Assembly: GCF_900115075.1 (NCBI RefSeq)
Contig: NZ_FOVG01000001.1
Span: 1,116,001 to 1,180,000, forward strand
Length of the DNA stretch: 64,000 bases
Source: Candidatus Pantoea varia
GTDB lineage: Bacteria > Pseudomonadota > Gammaproteobacteria > Enterobacterales > Enterobacteriaceae
Direction: 5' to 3'
Shown here: piece by piece, positions 33,713-42,773 of the stretch
Layout of the letters: each line of letters opens with the position of its first letter
Position numbering within the stretch: position 1 is the first letter of the stretch
Made by a program: the position numbers and the translations under genes
Notes under the pieces: generated by a model
Databases searched by the model: none
The model's input: only the letters and a program-made list of their open reading frames with translations
What the model was told of the DNA's origin: nothing

Positions 33713-35038
33713 ATGAGCCGAAGACAGCAGCGTTTAGTGATATGGATGAACGGTATCCAGGTTGGATTCTGGAAAAAAAGCAAAGGAGAAGATGCGTTGC
33801 AATATCTTCCGGAATGGAGTGCTGATGAACAAGGAAGACCGTTATCGCTTTCTCTGCCGTTTACCCCCGGCGATCAAATCTGGCGCGGGAATGTGGTACG
33901 TGACTATTTTGATAATTTATTACCGGACAGTGAAGGGATCCGCAGGCGTCTGGCAATGCGATATCAGGCAGAGAGTCTCGACCCTTTTGACCTGTTGACT
34001 GAACTGGGAAAAGATTGCGTAGGGGCGATACAGTTACTGAAAGAGGGCGATGAACCCACAGATTTATATTGCGTAAAATATCGTCCTCTTTCTGAATCAG
34101 AAATCGCAACACTATTGCGAAATACCACGGCGTCATCATTACCCGGCAGACAGAGTGATACAGGTGACTTGCGATTATCCATTGCCGGTGCGCAGGAAAA
34201 AACAGCCTTATTATGGCATGAAGATCGGTGGTGTATGCCTGAAGGGAATACGCCAACGACGCATATTTTCAAGTTACCGCTTGGCCTGGTCGGAAATATG
34301 AAAGCCGATATGAGTACATCCGTAGAAAATGAATGGCTCTGTTCGCTGCTACTTGAACATTTCGGCATCCCGGTCGCAAGAACAGAAATCGCTCAATTCG
34401 AAGACCAAAAGGTCCTGGTGGTTGACCGTTTTGACCGGAAATGGTCAGGAGACCGGCAGTGGATCATTCGTTTACCTCAGGAGGATATGTGTCAGGCTGC
34501 GGGGATGTCGCCATTACGCAAATACCAGGCCGACGGCGGGCCGGGGATCTCTGAGATTATGGACATTCTGAGTCATTCAGACCACGCAGAGCAGGACAGA
34601 TTGCATTTCTTTAAAGCACAGATAATTTTCTGGATACTGGCAGCCACTGATGGCCATGCTAAAAATTTCAGTATCGCGGTAGAGCCTCAGGGGCGTTATA
34701 AACTTACGCCGCTCTATGATGTATTATCAGCATGGCCGGTCATCGGAAATGGCAATAACCAGATAGCCTGGCAAAAATGCAAACTGGCAATGGCCGCTCG
34801 CGGCAGCAGCAACCATTACAACCTTTACAGAATACAAAGGCGGCATTGGATTAACCACGGTGAGATGACAGGCCTGAGTAAAAAGCAGGTTGAGATGATG
34901 ATGGATGAAATACTTTCTGAAGCACCGGACGTCATCGAGCGTGTTCGCGCGAAACTATCCGATGAGTTCCCGTCAGAACTTGCAGAACGCGTGTTTGATG
35001 GGATAACGCAGCAATGCAGGCGTCTGGCCGGAAATTAA
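33713..35038 (+). CDS. HipA-like kinase toxin (second module)
   Basis: A 441-aa HipA kinase with the HipA_N motif VRDYFDNLLPDSEGIRRRL, the SIAGAQEKTALLW loop and the catalytic TDGHAKNFSIAV motif, so it looks active. It is clearly diverged from the HipA at 27.0 kb, especially in the N-terminal third and C-terminus. Codon use and composition are noticeably richer in A and T than neighbouring genes, suggesting horizontal acquisition. The target is unknown; HipA kinases act on aminoacyl-tRNA synthetases or other translation factors. Confidence 0.9.
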   Translation: MSRRQQRLVIWMNGIQVGFWKKSKGEDALQYLPEWSADEQGRPLSLSLPFTPGDQIWRGNVVRDYFDNLLPDSEGIRRRLAMRYQAESLDPFDLLTELGKDCVGAIQLLKEGDEPTDLYCVKYRPLSESEIATLLRNTTASSLPGRQSDTGDLRLSIAGAQEKTALLWHEDRWCMPEGNTPTTHIFKLPLGLVGNMKADMSTSVENEWLCSLLLEHFGIPVARTEIAQFEDQKVLVVDRFDRKWSGDRQWIIRLPQEDMCQAAGMSPLRKYQADGGPGISEIMDILSHSDHAEQDRLHFFKAQIIFWILAATDGHAKNFSIAVEPQGRYKLTPLYDVLSAWPVIGNGNNQIAWQKCKLAMAARGSSNHYNLYRIQRRHWINHGEMTGLSKKQVEMMMDEILSEAPDVIERVRAKLSDEFPSELAERVFDGITQQCRRLAGN

Positions 35039-35465
35039 CCGCCGATTCAAGCAGGCATCTGAATTCTCGCTGAGCACAGGGTCAGAAGAGGTTTCAGCAG
35101 TCGGGTGCAATGACATGGCGTAATACTTCGTTGATGTGAAAAACTCCACACCAGAAGCCGTGATATCAGGATCCTCAGCAGGTAGCCCGAATCGACCAGG
35201 TTTAGCCTGGCCTTCATAACCAAGAGCGCATAATGTATATTATGTTAAATATGATATCTGGTTAGCCTTTCCGCCTCATTATTCTGTTCCCTGCCGTGCC
35301 GTTATCCTCGTTGATCATCATTGTCCTCAATGGTTCTTGCCGCTGGCCGTCCGATAAAACGTCATCGCATCGTCTGCACGTGAACCTCCGCCATCATTCA
35401 CGACATTCACATTGATGACTGGCACTCAAACACGCACTCGCTGTTTCTCCTGCACACCCGCTAAA
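35039..35465. other. Intergenic stretch, no gene seen
   Basis: About 430 bases of mixed composition between hipA and the DsbA-like gene. I find no reading frame with a ribosome site. The AT-rich segment around 35230-35260 resembles ends of acquired DNA. Nothing else is identified. Confidence 0.5.
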
Positions 35466-35495
35466 TAAAAATCCCCGCGGCTGAATCTCGCGGGG
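35466..35495 (-). terminator. Intrinsic terminator of the DsbA-like gene
   Basis: On the minus strand a CCCCGCG/CGCGGGG stem (35473-35479 and 35489-35495) with a 9-base loop is followed by a T-rich tract (35466-35472). It lies about 50 bases beyond the gene. Confidence 0.8.
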
Positions 35496-35542
35496 GTTTA
35501 TCCGTACTGCATTGTCATCACGTCACTGTACGTATGCCGGGT

Positions 35543-36742
35543 TTAATGTCCTGCCGAACCCGAGGCTTTATTGATCGCCGCCTGCAACATCTCTTCCATC
35601 GCACCACCCGGATAAATCGTCACTGTCTCTGCGGCCGCACCTGACAGAGGCATCACAATTATTCCCGGCGTCCCCTGAAAACCGGTATTTTTCGCCAGGA
35701 TATCCGTGCGGGATAATGTGCCGAGCATATCGCTGTTTTTTAACTTACCGGCACCGGCTGCAGAAGCAGCTTTAGTGACATCTTTTTGAGTCAGCGCGCC
35801 TTCAACATGACCACGGGCAAACAGCGCATTGTGGTATTTCAGATAGGCATCACCGCCCTTTTGTTGCCAGATTCGTAATCCGGTTTCGGCCGCCTGGAAA
35901 GACGGTTTCCAGCGATAACCAAAAATGGGCCACTCTTTGAAGATAAAGCGCACCTGAGGATTATTTTTCATCAGCGATTGAATGATCGGTGCCTGATGCG
36001 CGCAGACGCTGCATTGATAGTCGAAGAATTCTATCACCGCGACTGTTGCGTCCTCAGGCCCGATGGCTGGTACGGTTTCATCATTCAGCAGTTCGTCCTG
36101 ATGCTGAATAGCCGCATTGCTCATCGCTTTCATCTGCTCGTCATACTGAATTTTCTGCAGTTTCTGATCCACTTCGATCAATAATTCCGGATGCTGTAGC
36201 AAATAGGCTTTCGCCAGCTCACCAATACGCGCTTCCTGTTCAGGCGTAAACAGCGCCTTATCGGCAGGCGTCTGCGCAGGCTTTTGCGTGGCATGCAGAT
36301 TGATTACTGCTGGCTGTGGCTCATTTTTTTCTGCCCCGGAAGCGGCTTCTACGGGCGGATTAACGGCCGGTGAAGGCTGGTTGCTCCCAGGTTGTACCTG
36401 AACTGACGCAGAAGCTCCAGCTTCCTGTGATGCCGGAGCTGAACTGGCGCCAGCGGCTGGCGCAGTCGCGACGGATTGCTGCTCTGCTGAAGCCGGATTG
36501 GATGACGTTGTCGCCACGGAATCATCTGGCTGCTGCGATGGCTCATGGGTTGCTGTCGCGGCTGGCGCTTCAGAACTGGCTGGCTGCGGATCCGGCTGCA
36601 AAACAGCAGAAGCAGCCGCGTCAGGCTGGATAACGGTATTCACAGCGGGATCTGCAGCCGCGGGTTCTGCCGCCATTGCAGTTGAAACGCCGGAAGCGCC
36701 AGCCAGTAACATCATGGCCAGCGCCAGTTTCTTCATTCTCAT
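35543..36742 (-). CDS. DsbA/ScsC-like periplasmic thiol oxidoreductase with a long linker
   Basis: A 399-aa protein. It has a signal peptide (to about residue 24), a low-complexity region of about 130 residues dominated by A, P, Q and S, a helical segment (residues 160-215) like the multimerisation stalk of ScsC/Com1 proteins, and a thioredoxin fold. The active site is C244-S-V-C247 and a cis-proline loop (GFQGTPGI) follows. It should oxidise, reduce or isomerise disulfides in exported proteins. The linker may span the periplasm or attach to the wall. ATG 36742 or 36736 may be the start. Monocistronic. Confidence 0.82.
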   Translation of the reverse strand: MRMKKLALAMMLLAGASGVSTAMAAEPAAADPAVNTVIQPDAAASAVLQPDPQPASSEAPAATATHEPSQQPDDSVATTSSNPASAEQQSVATAPAAGASSAPASQEAGASASVQVQPGSNQPSPAVNPPVEAASGAEKNEPQPAVINLHATQKPAQTPADKALFTPEQEARIGELAKAYLLQHPELLIEVDQKLQKIQYDEQMKAMSNAAIQHQDELLNDETVPAIGPEDATVAVIEFFDYQCSVCAHQAPIIQSLMKNNPQVRFIFKEWPIFGYRWKPSFQAAETGLRIWQQKGGDAYLKYHNALFARGHVEGALTQKDVTKAASAAGAGKLKNSDMLGTLSRTDILAKNTGFQGTPGIIVMPLSGAAAETVTIYPGGAMEEMLQAAINKASGSAGH

Positions 36743-37110
36743 TGCTTGTCGTCCTGAATGTGGGATCGCTCACGTATGATGGCGATTTCGGCCGCGCCGC
36801 GCTGGGTATTTTCATTAGTAGGGTTTGTAACTCATTGACTCACGTCATATAAAACCGATTTAAGCCCATTGTCGCCCTGCTTTCTTTGCTGAATTAACAG
36901 AAGATTTAGCCTGTCGCTTCTGTTTCCTGGTTAGCTATAGCCGCACGAAGGCTAAATGATGGATTTAAAGAGCAATTGTATGATGTAACTAAAGGCATCT
37001 CTTTTTCTCGGAAATTTCACATTTCTCTCTGTTAATTATCCCTTTGGCCTCAGGCACTTTACTCTCTGTGCACTGTCATCCGACTTCAGACAATCAATAA
37101 AGGAACGTTG
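36743..37110. other. Divergent intergenic region, no gene seen
   Basis: About 370 bases between the DsbA-like gene and hiuH. The sequence is AT-rich with probable promoters, but no sigma-54 motif like those of guaD and hpxO was found, and no palindrome stands out. Confidence 0.5.
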
Positions 37111-37533
37111 ATGAAAACTTCATATGCTTTGATCGCAACATTACTGATGACCTCTGGCGCATCCGCTATCGCAGCCCAGCCGGCTGCGGCTAAAAACCCG
37201 CTGAGCGTGCACGTGCTTAACCTGCAAACCGGCCAGCCAACGGCAGGTATTGAGGTTGAATTGGATCAAAAGCAGCAGGATAACTGGGTGAAACTGGCAT
37301 CAGGCGTCACCGACAATAACGGTCGCATCAGCGCCCTGTTCCCGCAGGATAAAACGGCCAGCGCAGGCAGCTACCGCGTCGTGTTTAAAACCGGTGACTT
37401 CTATAAAAAGACCAACCAGAAAACCTTCTTCCCGGAGATCCCGGTTGAGTTCAACATGGAAGCCAGCGGTGATCACTACCATATCCCGTTACTGCTGAGC
37501 CCGTTTGGTTACTCAACCTATCGCGGCAACTAA
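37111..37533 (+). CDS. hiuH: 5-Hydroxyisourate hydrolase (transthyretin-related protein)
   Basis: A 140-aa transthyretin-like enzyme that hydrolyses 5-hydroxyisourate to OHCU, the step after HpxO. Active-site residues are visible: His in LSVHVLN near residue 34, Arg in NGRISALF, His in DHYHIPLLLSPFGYS, and the C-terminal YRG signature (YRGN). A signal peptide of about 22 residues implies periplasmic location, as in E. coli and Salmonella HiuH. ATG 37111 has AAAGGAACG upstream. It is separate from the purine operon and shows no sigma-54 promoter. Confidence 0.95.
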   Translation: MKTSYALIATLLMTSGASAIAAQPAAAKNPLSVHVLNLQTGQPTAGIEVELDQKQQDNWVKLASGVTDNNGRISALFPQDKTASAGSYRVVFKTGDFYKKTNQKTFFPEIPVEFNMEASGDHYHIPLLLSPFGYSTYRGN

Positions 37534-37549
37534 TCTGCCAATCCGGCAC

Positions 37550-38484
37550 TCAGGTGCCGGATTCCCCCGCTACCCGCGCCGGAAAGCACTCTACCAGCCA
37601 GTCAATAAACACCCGTAGCCGTTGGGTCACGTGCCGGTTTTGCGGATAAACCAGATGAAACGGATAACCCGCAGGACGCCAGTCGCGCAGGATCTCCACC
37701 ATATCGCCCTGCCGCAGAATCGACGATAGCGAATAACTGAACGTCTGAATGATCCCCAGCCCGGCCAGTCCCGCCGCCAGATGCGCGTTGCTTTCATTGA
37801 CGCCAATGCGATGCGCGCTGGTGATCTCAATTTTCTCGCCCTGACGTTCAAACCGTAACGGAAATGGCTTGCCGGTTTGCGGCGAAAGATAGCTCACCAG
37901 CCGGTGTCCGTTGCGCAGTTCATCAGGATAAGCAGTTCATCAGGATAAGCAGGAACACCAAATGCTTTCAGATAGGCGGGTGTGGCGCAGGTGATCAGCG
38001 TGGCGTGCCCTATCAGACGCGCAATCAGTGTGGAATCGACCAGCGGGCCGCCACGGATCACACAATCAATGTTGTCGCTAATCAGGTTGGCCGGGCGGTC
38101 AGAGACGCCAAGGTCCAGCGTAATGTCCGGATAGCGGGCAAAAAAATCGGGCAGCAGCGGAATGAGAATATCTCTGGCGGTAGATCCGCCGATATCAACG
38201 CGTAACTGCCCGCGCGGTTTACTGCGCCGCGCATTAAAACAGGCATCAATATCCTCGAGATTGTGCAGGATACGCAGCGCCTTCTCATAGTATTCCTGCC
38301 CTTCTGCGGTGACGGTCACACGCCGGGTGGTGCGTTGCAGTAGCCGGACGGAGAGATGCGCTTCCAGCTCCTGAACCAGCTTGCTCAGTGTCGCTTTTGG
38401 CATGTTCAGCGAATCCGCTGCCCGGGTAAAACTGCCGCTTTCCACCACCCGTGAAAAGGCTTTTATCGCCAGCAGCTGGTCCAT
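37550..38484 (-). pseudogene. LysR-family regulator disrupted by a 17-bp tandem duplication
   Basis: The N-terminal 190 residues (start 38484) have a normal LysR HTH (SFTRAADSLNMPKATLSKLVQELE) and the first part of the effector domain. The frame is lost after YPDEL. The rest of the domain continues in another frame from 37897 to 37550 (...ITSAHRIGVNESNAHLAAGLAGLGI...). Removing one copy of the duplicated 17 bases at 37916-37949 restores one open frame reading PAYPDELRNGHRLVSYL, typical of LysR proteins. It is divergent from an SDR gene it probably regulated. Confidence 0.88.
37916..37949. repeat. 17-bp tandem duplication (frameshift cause)
   Basis: CAGTTCATCAGGATAAG occurs twice in direct succession (37916-37932, 37933-37949). 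Seventeen is not a multiple of three, so it shifts the LysR frame. Such exact short duplications arise by strand slippage and can revert. Confidence 0.95.
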
Positions 38485-38637
38485 TCAATCCCTCATATTA
38501 TCCACCCACAGGGATAGTCATTTTCATTTTAGCGGATTTATCCGTCAATCCTCCTCTCTTACAGTAGCAATCAGTCCGGCAGCACCACTGACCGGGAAGA
38601 GATAAATCTGTCAAAGAAATCCTCCGGAGAAAAGCAC

Positions 38638-39387
38638 ATGAACGTATCACTTGCAGGAAAAATTGCTCTGGTTACAGGCGGAACAAGCGGAATTGGCCTG
38701 GCTACCGCACGGGAACTGGCGGCACAGGGCGCACAGGTTTTTATCACCGGCCGACGCCAGGCGGAGCTGGATGCCGCCGTCGCTGAAATTGGCGGGACCG
38801 TCAGTGGCATCCGGGCAGACGCCTCACAACTGCACGATCTCGACGAAGTTTACTCTCGCATAGCGGCACAGGCCGGACGGCTGGATATTCTGTTCGCCAA
38901 CGCCGGTGGCGGAGACATGCTGCCGCTGGGGGCGATTACTGAAGAGCACTTTGACCGGATATTTGGCACCAACGTGCGCGGCGTGCTGTTTACCGTGCAG
39001 AAAGCCCTGCCTCTGCTGGTTGATGGCGCGTCGGTGATTCTGACCGGTTCAACCGCCGGGACACAGGGAACAGAGGCGTTTAGCGTCTACAGCGCCAGTA
39101 AAGCGGCGGTGCGTAACTTTGCCCGTTCGTGGGCGCTGGATCTGAAAGATCGCGGCATCCGGGTCAATGTCGTGAGTCCCGGCCCGGTTCGTACGCCTGG
39201 GCTGGGCGATCTGGTCAGTGAAGATCAGCGTCAGGGCCTGTTTGATGCGCTGGCCGCACAAATACCGCTTGGCCGCCTGGGTGAGCCACAGGAAGTTGCC
39301 CGAACTGTGGCGTTTCTCGCGTCTGATGCCGCCAGCTTTATTAATGCGACAGAACTGTTTGTCGATGGTGGAATGGCGCAGGTCTGA
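38638..39387 (+). CDS. Short-chain dehydrogenase/reductase
   Basis: A 249-aa classical SDR with TGGTSGIG at residues 14-21, FANAGG, the LTGSTAG serine, YSASK catalytic Tyr/Lys and a terminal [10 protein letters not shown]. Cofactor and substrate are not defined; an Arg after the glycine motif (TGRRQAELD) suggests NADP(H). It is divergent from the broken LysR gene across 153 bases, the usual arrangement of a LysR target. Loss of the regulator may leave it off or constitutive. Confidence 0.88.
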   Translation: MNVSLAGKIALVTGGTSGIGLATARELAAQGAQVFITGRRQAELDAAVAEIGGTVSGIRADASQLHDLDEVYSRIAAQAGRLDILFANAGGGDMLPLGAITEEHFDRIFGTNVRGVLFTVQKALPLLVDGASVILTGSTAGTQGTEAFSVYSASKAAVRNFARSWALDLKDRGIRVNVVSPGPVRTPGLGDLVSEDQRQGLFDALAAQIPLGRLGEPQEVARTVAFLASDAASFINATELFVDGGMAQV

Positions 39388-39568
39388 GTTCTGATAAAAG
39401 TCCCGGCTTTTAACGGCAGCGCGGTCTTCACCTCGCTGCCTTAGCGCAGCGGTTTACGCTGTTAAGGCCGGACGCAGTCATAAAATGTCACGTTGCATTC
39501 ATCCCGCCCGGTAAATCCCCCGCTATAGTTATTGCCTGTCACGTCCGTCATAACACCATGGAGATAAC

Positions 39569-40669
39569 ATGAGCCAACTTTTTTCCACTGTCTCGCTGGG
39601 CGAACTTACGCTGGATAACCGCATTGTGATTGCACCGATGTGCCAGTACTCTGCTGAAGCAGGCAATGCGACCGCCTGGCATCGGATCCATCTTGGCCAG
39701 CTGGCCTTTTCCGGTGCCGGCCTGATGATTATTGAAGCCACCGCCGTCGAGGACATTGGCCGCATCTCTCCCGGCGATCTCGGGTTATGGAATGATGACA
39801 ATGAAGCCGCGCTGAAAACAGTTCTGGAAGATGTGCGCCGCTACTCCTCTATTCCGATCGGTATGCAGCTGGGCCATGCGGGACGCAAAGCGTCGTGTGC
39901 CGTTCCCTGGGAAGGCGGTAAACAGATTGCGCCTGATGCCGGTGGCTGGCAAACAGTGGGCCCGTCAGCAGTGAGCTACAGCGAGGGTGAAGTTAAACCG
40001 CTGGCCATGAACATTGACGATCTGCAGCGGGTGAAACAGGCTTTTGTCGATAGCGCCCGCCGCGCGGTGCGCCTGGGCATTGAGTTGATCGAAGTGCATG
40101 CTGCGCACGGCTATCTGCTACATCAATTCCTTTCTCCACTGTCGAATCAGCGCAGCGATGAATATGGCGGTTCGCTGGAAAATCGACTGCGCTTCCCGCT
40201 GGAAGTCTTCAAAGCCGTTCGTGAAGCCGTACCTGCTGCCGTGCCGGTCGGCGTGCGCATTTCCGCGACTGACTGGGTTGAAGGCGGCTGGGAAATCGAG
40301 CAGTCGATCGCCTTCTCCCGTGAGCTGGAAGCGCTGAACTGCGCCTATATTCACGTCTCAAGTGGCGGCCTGTCGGAAAAACAGAAAATCAGCGTCGGCC
40401 CGAATTATCAGGTGCCGTTCGCCCGCGATATTCGTGAGCAGGTGTCGATTCCTGTGATTGCGGTTGGCTTAATCACTGAGCCGCAGCAGGCAGAAGATCT
40501 GCTGCAACAGGGCGAAGCTGACCTGGTGGCGCTGGCACGCGGAATTCTCTATGACCCACGCTGGCCGTGGCACGCAGCGGCTGCGCTGGATGGCAAAGTC
40601 CAGGTTCCGCCGCAGTATCTGCGTTCTGAACCGCACGATGTAAAAGGCATCCTGACGCAGGATCAGTAA
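39569..40669 (+). CDS. NADH:flavin oxidoreductase, Old Yellow Enzyme (YqjM/XenA-like)
   Basis: A 366-aa FMN TIM-barrel ene-reductase. The APMCQYSAE motif (Cys25) and WHRIHLGQLA mark the thermophilic-like YqjM/XenA class. HAAHGYLLHQFLSP contains the substrate-binding His pair, and ALARGILYDPRWPWHAA is the C-terminal FMN motif. Such enzymes reduce activated C=C bonds of enones and nitro compounds using NAD(P)H. It follows the SDR gene on the same strand after 180 bases, with its own probable promoter, and ends in a strong hairpin shared with nudK. Confidence 0.92.
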   Translation: MSQLFSTVSLGELTLDNRIVIAPMCQYSAEAGNATAWHRIHLGQLAFSGAGLMIIEATAVEDIGRISPGDLGLWNDDNEAALKTVLEDVRRYSSIPIGMQLGHAGRKASCAVPWEGGKQIAPDAGGWQTVGPSAVSYSEGEVKPLAMNIDDLQRVKQAFVDSARRAVRLGIELIEVHAAHGYLLHQFLSPLSNQRSDEYGGSLENRLRFPLEVFKAVREAVPAAVPVGVRISATDWVEGGWEIEQSIAFSRELEALNCAYIHVSSGGLSEKQKISVGPNYQVPFARDIREQVSIPVIAVGLITEPQQAEDLLQQGEADLVALARGILYDPRWPWHAAAALDGKVQVPPQYLRSEPHDVKGILTQDQ

Positions 40670-40676
40670 CGCTAAA

Positions 40677-40707
40677 CGGGCAGACCGCATAAACGGCGGC
40701 CTGCCCG
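40677..40707. terminator. Bidirectional hairpin between OYE gene and nudK
   Basis: CGGGCAG (40677-40683) pairs with CTGCCCG (40701-40707), with extra internal pairing. It lies between convergent genes. The T-run is short on the plus strand. Confidence 0.6.
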
Positions 40708-40712
40708 CTCTC

Positions 40713-41297
40713 TTATAAAATGCCTTTCAGCCGCAGATGCTGCAGTAGCATGATAGTTTTGGCATCCACAATCTCACCCTGATCAATCGCCTGTAGTGCC
40801 TGGTCGAAACCGATCTCCAGCACCTCGATATCCTCGCCCTCTTCCGCTATTCCGCCGCCTTCCCCGCTGCGCTCCTGATCGCCATACTCAGCAATGAAGA
40901 AGTAAAGTTTCTCGGTCACTGAACCGGGGCTCATAAAGGCTTCAAACACCTTTTCCACCCGGCTGACGCGAAATCCCGTCTCCTCTTCCGCTTCGGCAAC
41001 AATACGCGCTTCCGGCGAGGCGTTATCCAGCAGACCCGCGGCCGCTTCAATCAGAAAGCCATCATGCCCGTTCAGAAAAACCGGAAAGCGAAACTGTCGG
41101 GTCAGTACCACCGTGCGTTTATCACGGTTATAAAGCAGGATCACCGCGCCGTTACCCCGGTCATAGGCTTCGCGGCTCTGCTCCTGCCAGCGACCATCAC
41201 GGCGCAGCAGCGAGAAGGTATATTTCTTCAGGGTATACCAGTTATCTGACAGCAACTGCTCGTTGATGATGCGCACGCGGGGATGGTTCTGCTGCAT
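40713..41297 (-). CDS. nudK: NudK-type nudix hydrolase (GDP-mannose pyrophosphatase)
   Basis: A 194-aa nudix protein that tracks E. coli NudK along its length: ILSDNW-type N-terminus, REAYDRGNGAVILLYN near residue 43, the nudix box GLLDN...EAEEETGF near residues 88-110, and a C-terminal EDIEVLEI. NudK hydrolyses GDP-mannose to GMP and mannose 1-phosphate. The start at 41297 begins with MQQ. It is divergent from a DeoR-type regulator with only about 80 bases between. Confidence 0.88.
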   Translation of the reverse strand: MQQNHPRVRIINEQLLSDNWYTLKKYTFSLLRRDGRWQEQSREAYDRGNGAVILLYNRDKRTVVLTRQFRFPVFLNGHDGFLIEAAAGLLDNASPEARIVAEAEEETGFRVSRVEKVFEAFMSPGSVTEKLYFFIAEYGDQERSGEGGGIAEEGEDIEVLEIGFDQALQAIDQGEIVDAKTIMLLQHLRLKGIL

Positions 41298-41380
41298 GAT
41301 GTTCTCCAGGATAAGTAGACAGCCTTCACGCTATCATGCACAATCGTGCAAATTCAAGAAAAAACATGCAGAGAAAAGTG

Positions 41381-42130
41381 ATGCTATCCAGCCAACGAAA
41401 ACAGACGATCCTCGCCCTGCTCGCCCAGGAAAAACAGGTACAGTCGCGCGACCTCAGTCAGCGCTTTGGCCTCTCAGAGGACTCTATCCGCCGTGACCTG
41501 CGTGAACTGGCGGCCGAAGGATTGCTGCAGAGAGTGCATGGTGGTGCGTTGCCGGTTTCGGCTGCACTGGGCACGTTTGAAACGCGCAAAAGCGTGCAGA
41601 CTGCGTCTAAACAGATTATCGCGCAGAAGGCGGTCTCGCTGATCCAGCCGGGACAGATTGTGCTGATCGACGGCGGGACCACCAGCGCGGAACTGGTGCG
41701 ACGGTTACCCGCCACGCTCAGCTTTACCGCCGTTACCCACAGTCCCAGCGTGGCGCTGGCGTTGGCCGATCATCCACTCGTGGAGATCATACTGATTGGC
41801 GGGCAACTCTATAAGCATTCGGTGGTGACGGTGGGTGCAGCAATGCTGGAGTCGATCAACCGCATTAACGCCGATCTCTTTTTTATGGGCGTCACGGGTG
41901 TACACCCGGCGGCGGGACTGACCACCGGGAATTTTGAAGAGGCGACCGTGAAGCGTGCGCTGGCAGGACGCGCAGCGGAAACCGTGGTGCTGGCGTCCGC
42001 CGAAAAGCTGAATTCGGCTTCGGCGTTTGCCATTGGCGATCTGTCGCTGGCGAGTACGCTGGTCGTGGAAACACAGCCAGACGAGGCGCTGCAACAGGCG
42101 CTCAGCCAGCATAGTGTAACGATCATCTGA
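41381..42130 (+). CDS. DeoR-family transcriptional regulator
   Basis: About 249 residues from ATG 41381. It has an N-terminal DeoR HTH (RDLSQRFGLSEDSIRRDLRELAAEGLL) and a DeoRC sensor domain with LIDGGTTSAELVRRL, which binds phosphorylated sugars. Starts at 41366 or 41336 are possible, as no ribosome site is strong. A TGCAC-N4-GTGCA repeat at 41337-41350 could be its own operator. It may regulate divergent nudK. Its 3' end overlaps the convergent racemase gene by eight bases. Confidence 0.85.
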   Translation: MLSSQRKQTILALLAQEKQVQSRDLSQRFGLSEDSIRRDLRELAAEGLLQRVHGGALPVSAALGTFETRKSVQTASKQIIAQKAVSLIQPGQIVLIDGGTTSAELVRRLPATLSFTAVTHSPSVALALADHPLVEIILIGGQLYKHSVVTVGAAMLESINRINADLFFMGVTGVHPAAGLTTGNFEEATVKRALAGRAAETVVLASAEKLNSASAFAIGDLSLASTLVVETQPDEALQQALSQHSVTII

Positions 42131-42773
42131 GATCGTAGCAGGTCTGCAGCGCAAGATGCGGGCCGGTCAGCGGCCGCTGTGTATCGGGAAACTGCTGTGC
42201 GACGGGCGTCATTGAGCTTTGCGCCAGAGCAACTGCAACGGCTCCCTGCTGATAAGCCTGCTCTGCTGCTGCCGCAATCAGGCTAAAATAGCGCGTTGTA
42301 TCCCCCTCTTTAAACGCCGCCCATGCGCCCTCCACCAGCGCAACTTCCACCTGGCTGCCGTGCTGACAGAAAAGGGTCCGCGTCGCCGCAAGGGTCGATT
42401 CTGCCGCGCAGAGTGCCACCGCCGGACCCGACTGACCTTGTAGCACCTCCGCTAACATCCCGTCGGTGCGCATCACGTGCTCCTGTACGGAGAAATCATC
42501 GGCAACCGACCCCAGCGTCGAGCAGGTAATCAATACGGCATCGAACTGCGGCAGCAGCGCCTTTATCATTTGCGCGATACGAAGGCGTAACTCCGCCGTC
42601 ATCCCGCCGCTGCGTTCCGCCTCGGCCAGCAGCGCAGGCATCACCAGATGATTCAATGGCTGTTCATCACGTGCCAGTGCGCAGGCGGCATCATCAAATA
42701 TCGCGATATTGCTGGCCGCGGTGTGAAAGCAAAGAATGTTCAGGATAAGCTCCGGGTCATCATAGGTGGCCAT
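42123..42773 (-). CDS. Aspartate/glutamate racemase-family protein
   Basis: A 216-aa protein from ATG 42773. It resembles the Asp/Glu/hydantoin racemase superfamily: an N-terminal LNILCFHTAASN strand, the cysteine motif LITCSTLGS near residue 101, and a second-half LAQSSMTP where the other catalytic cysteine normally sits. That second position is serine here, so a one-base or no-racemase chemistry is possible. The start overlaps the end of the VOC gene by 34 bases, so the two are probably co-translated. Confidence 0.7.
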   Translation of the reverse strand: MATYDDPELILNILCFHTAASNIAIFDDAACALARDEQPLNHLVMPALLAEAERSGGMTAELRLRIAQMIKALLPQFDAVLITCSTLGSVADDFSVQEHVMRTDGMLAEVLQGQSGPAVALCAAESTLAATRTLFCQHGSQVEVALVEGAWAAFKEGDTTRYFSLIAAAAEQAYQQGAVAVALAQSSMTPVAQQFPDTQRPLTGPHLALQTCYDLR

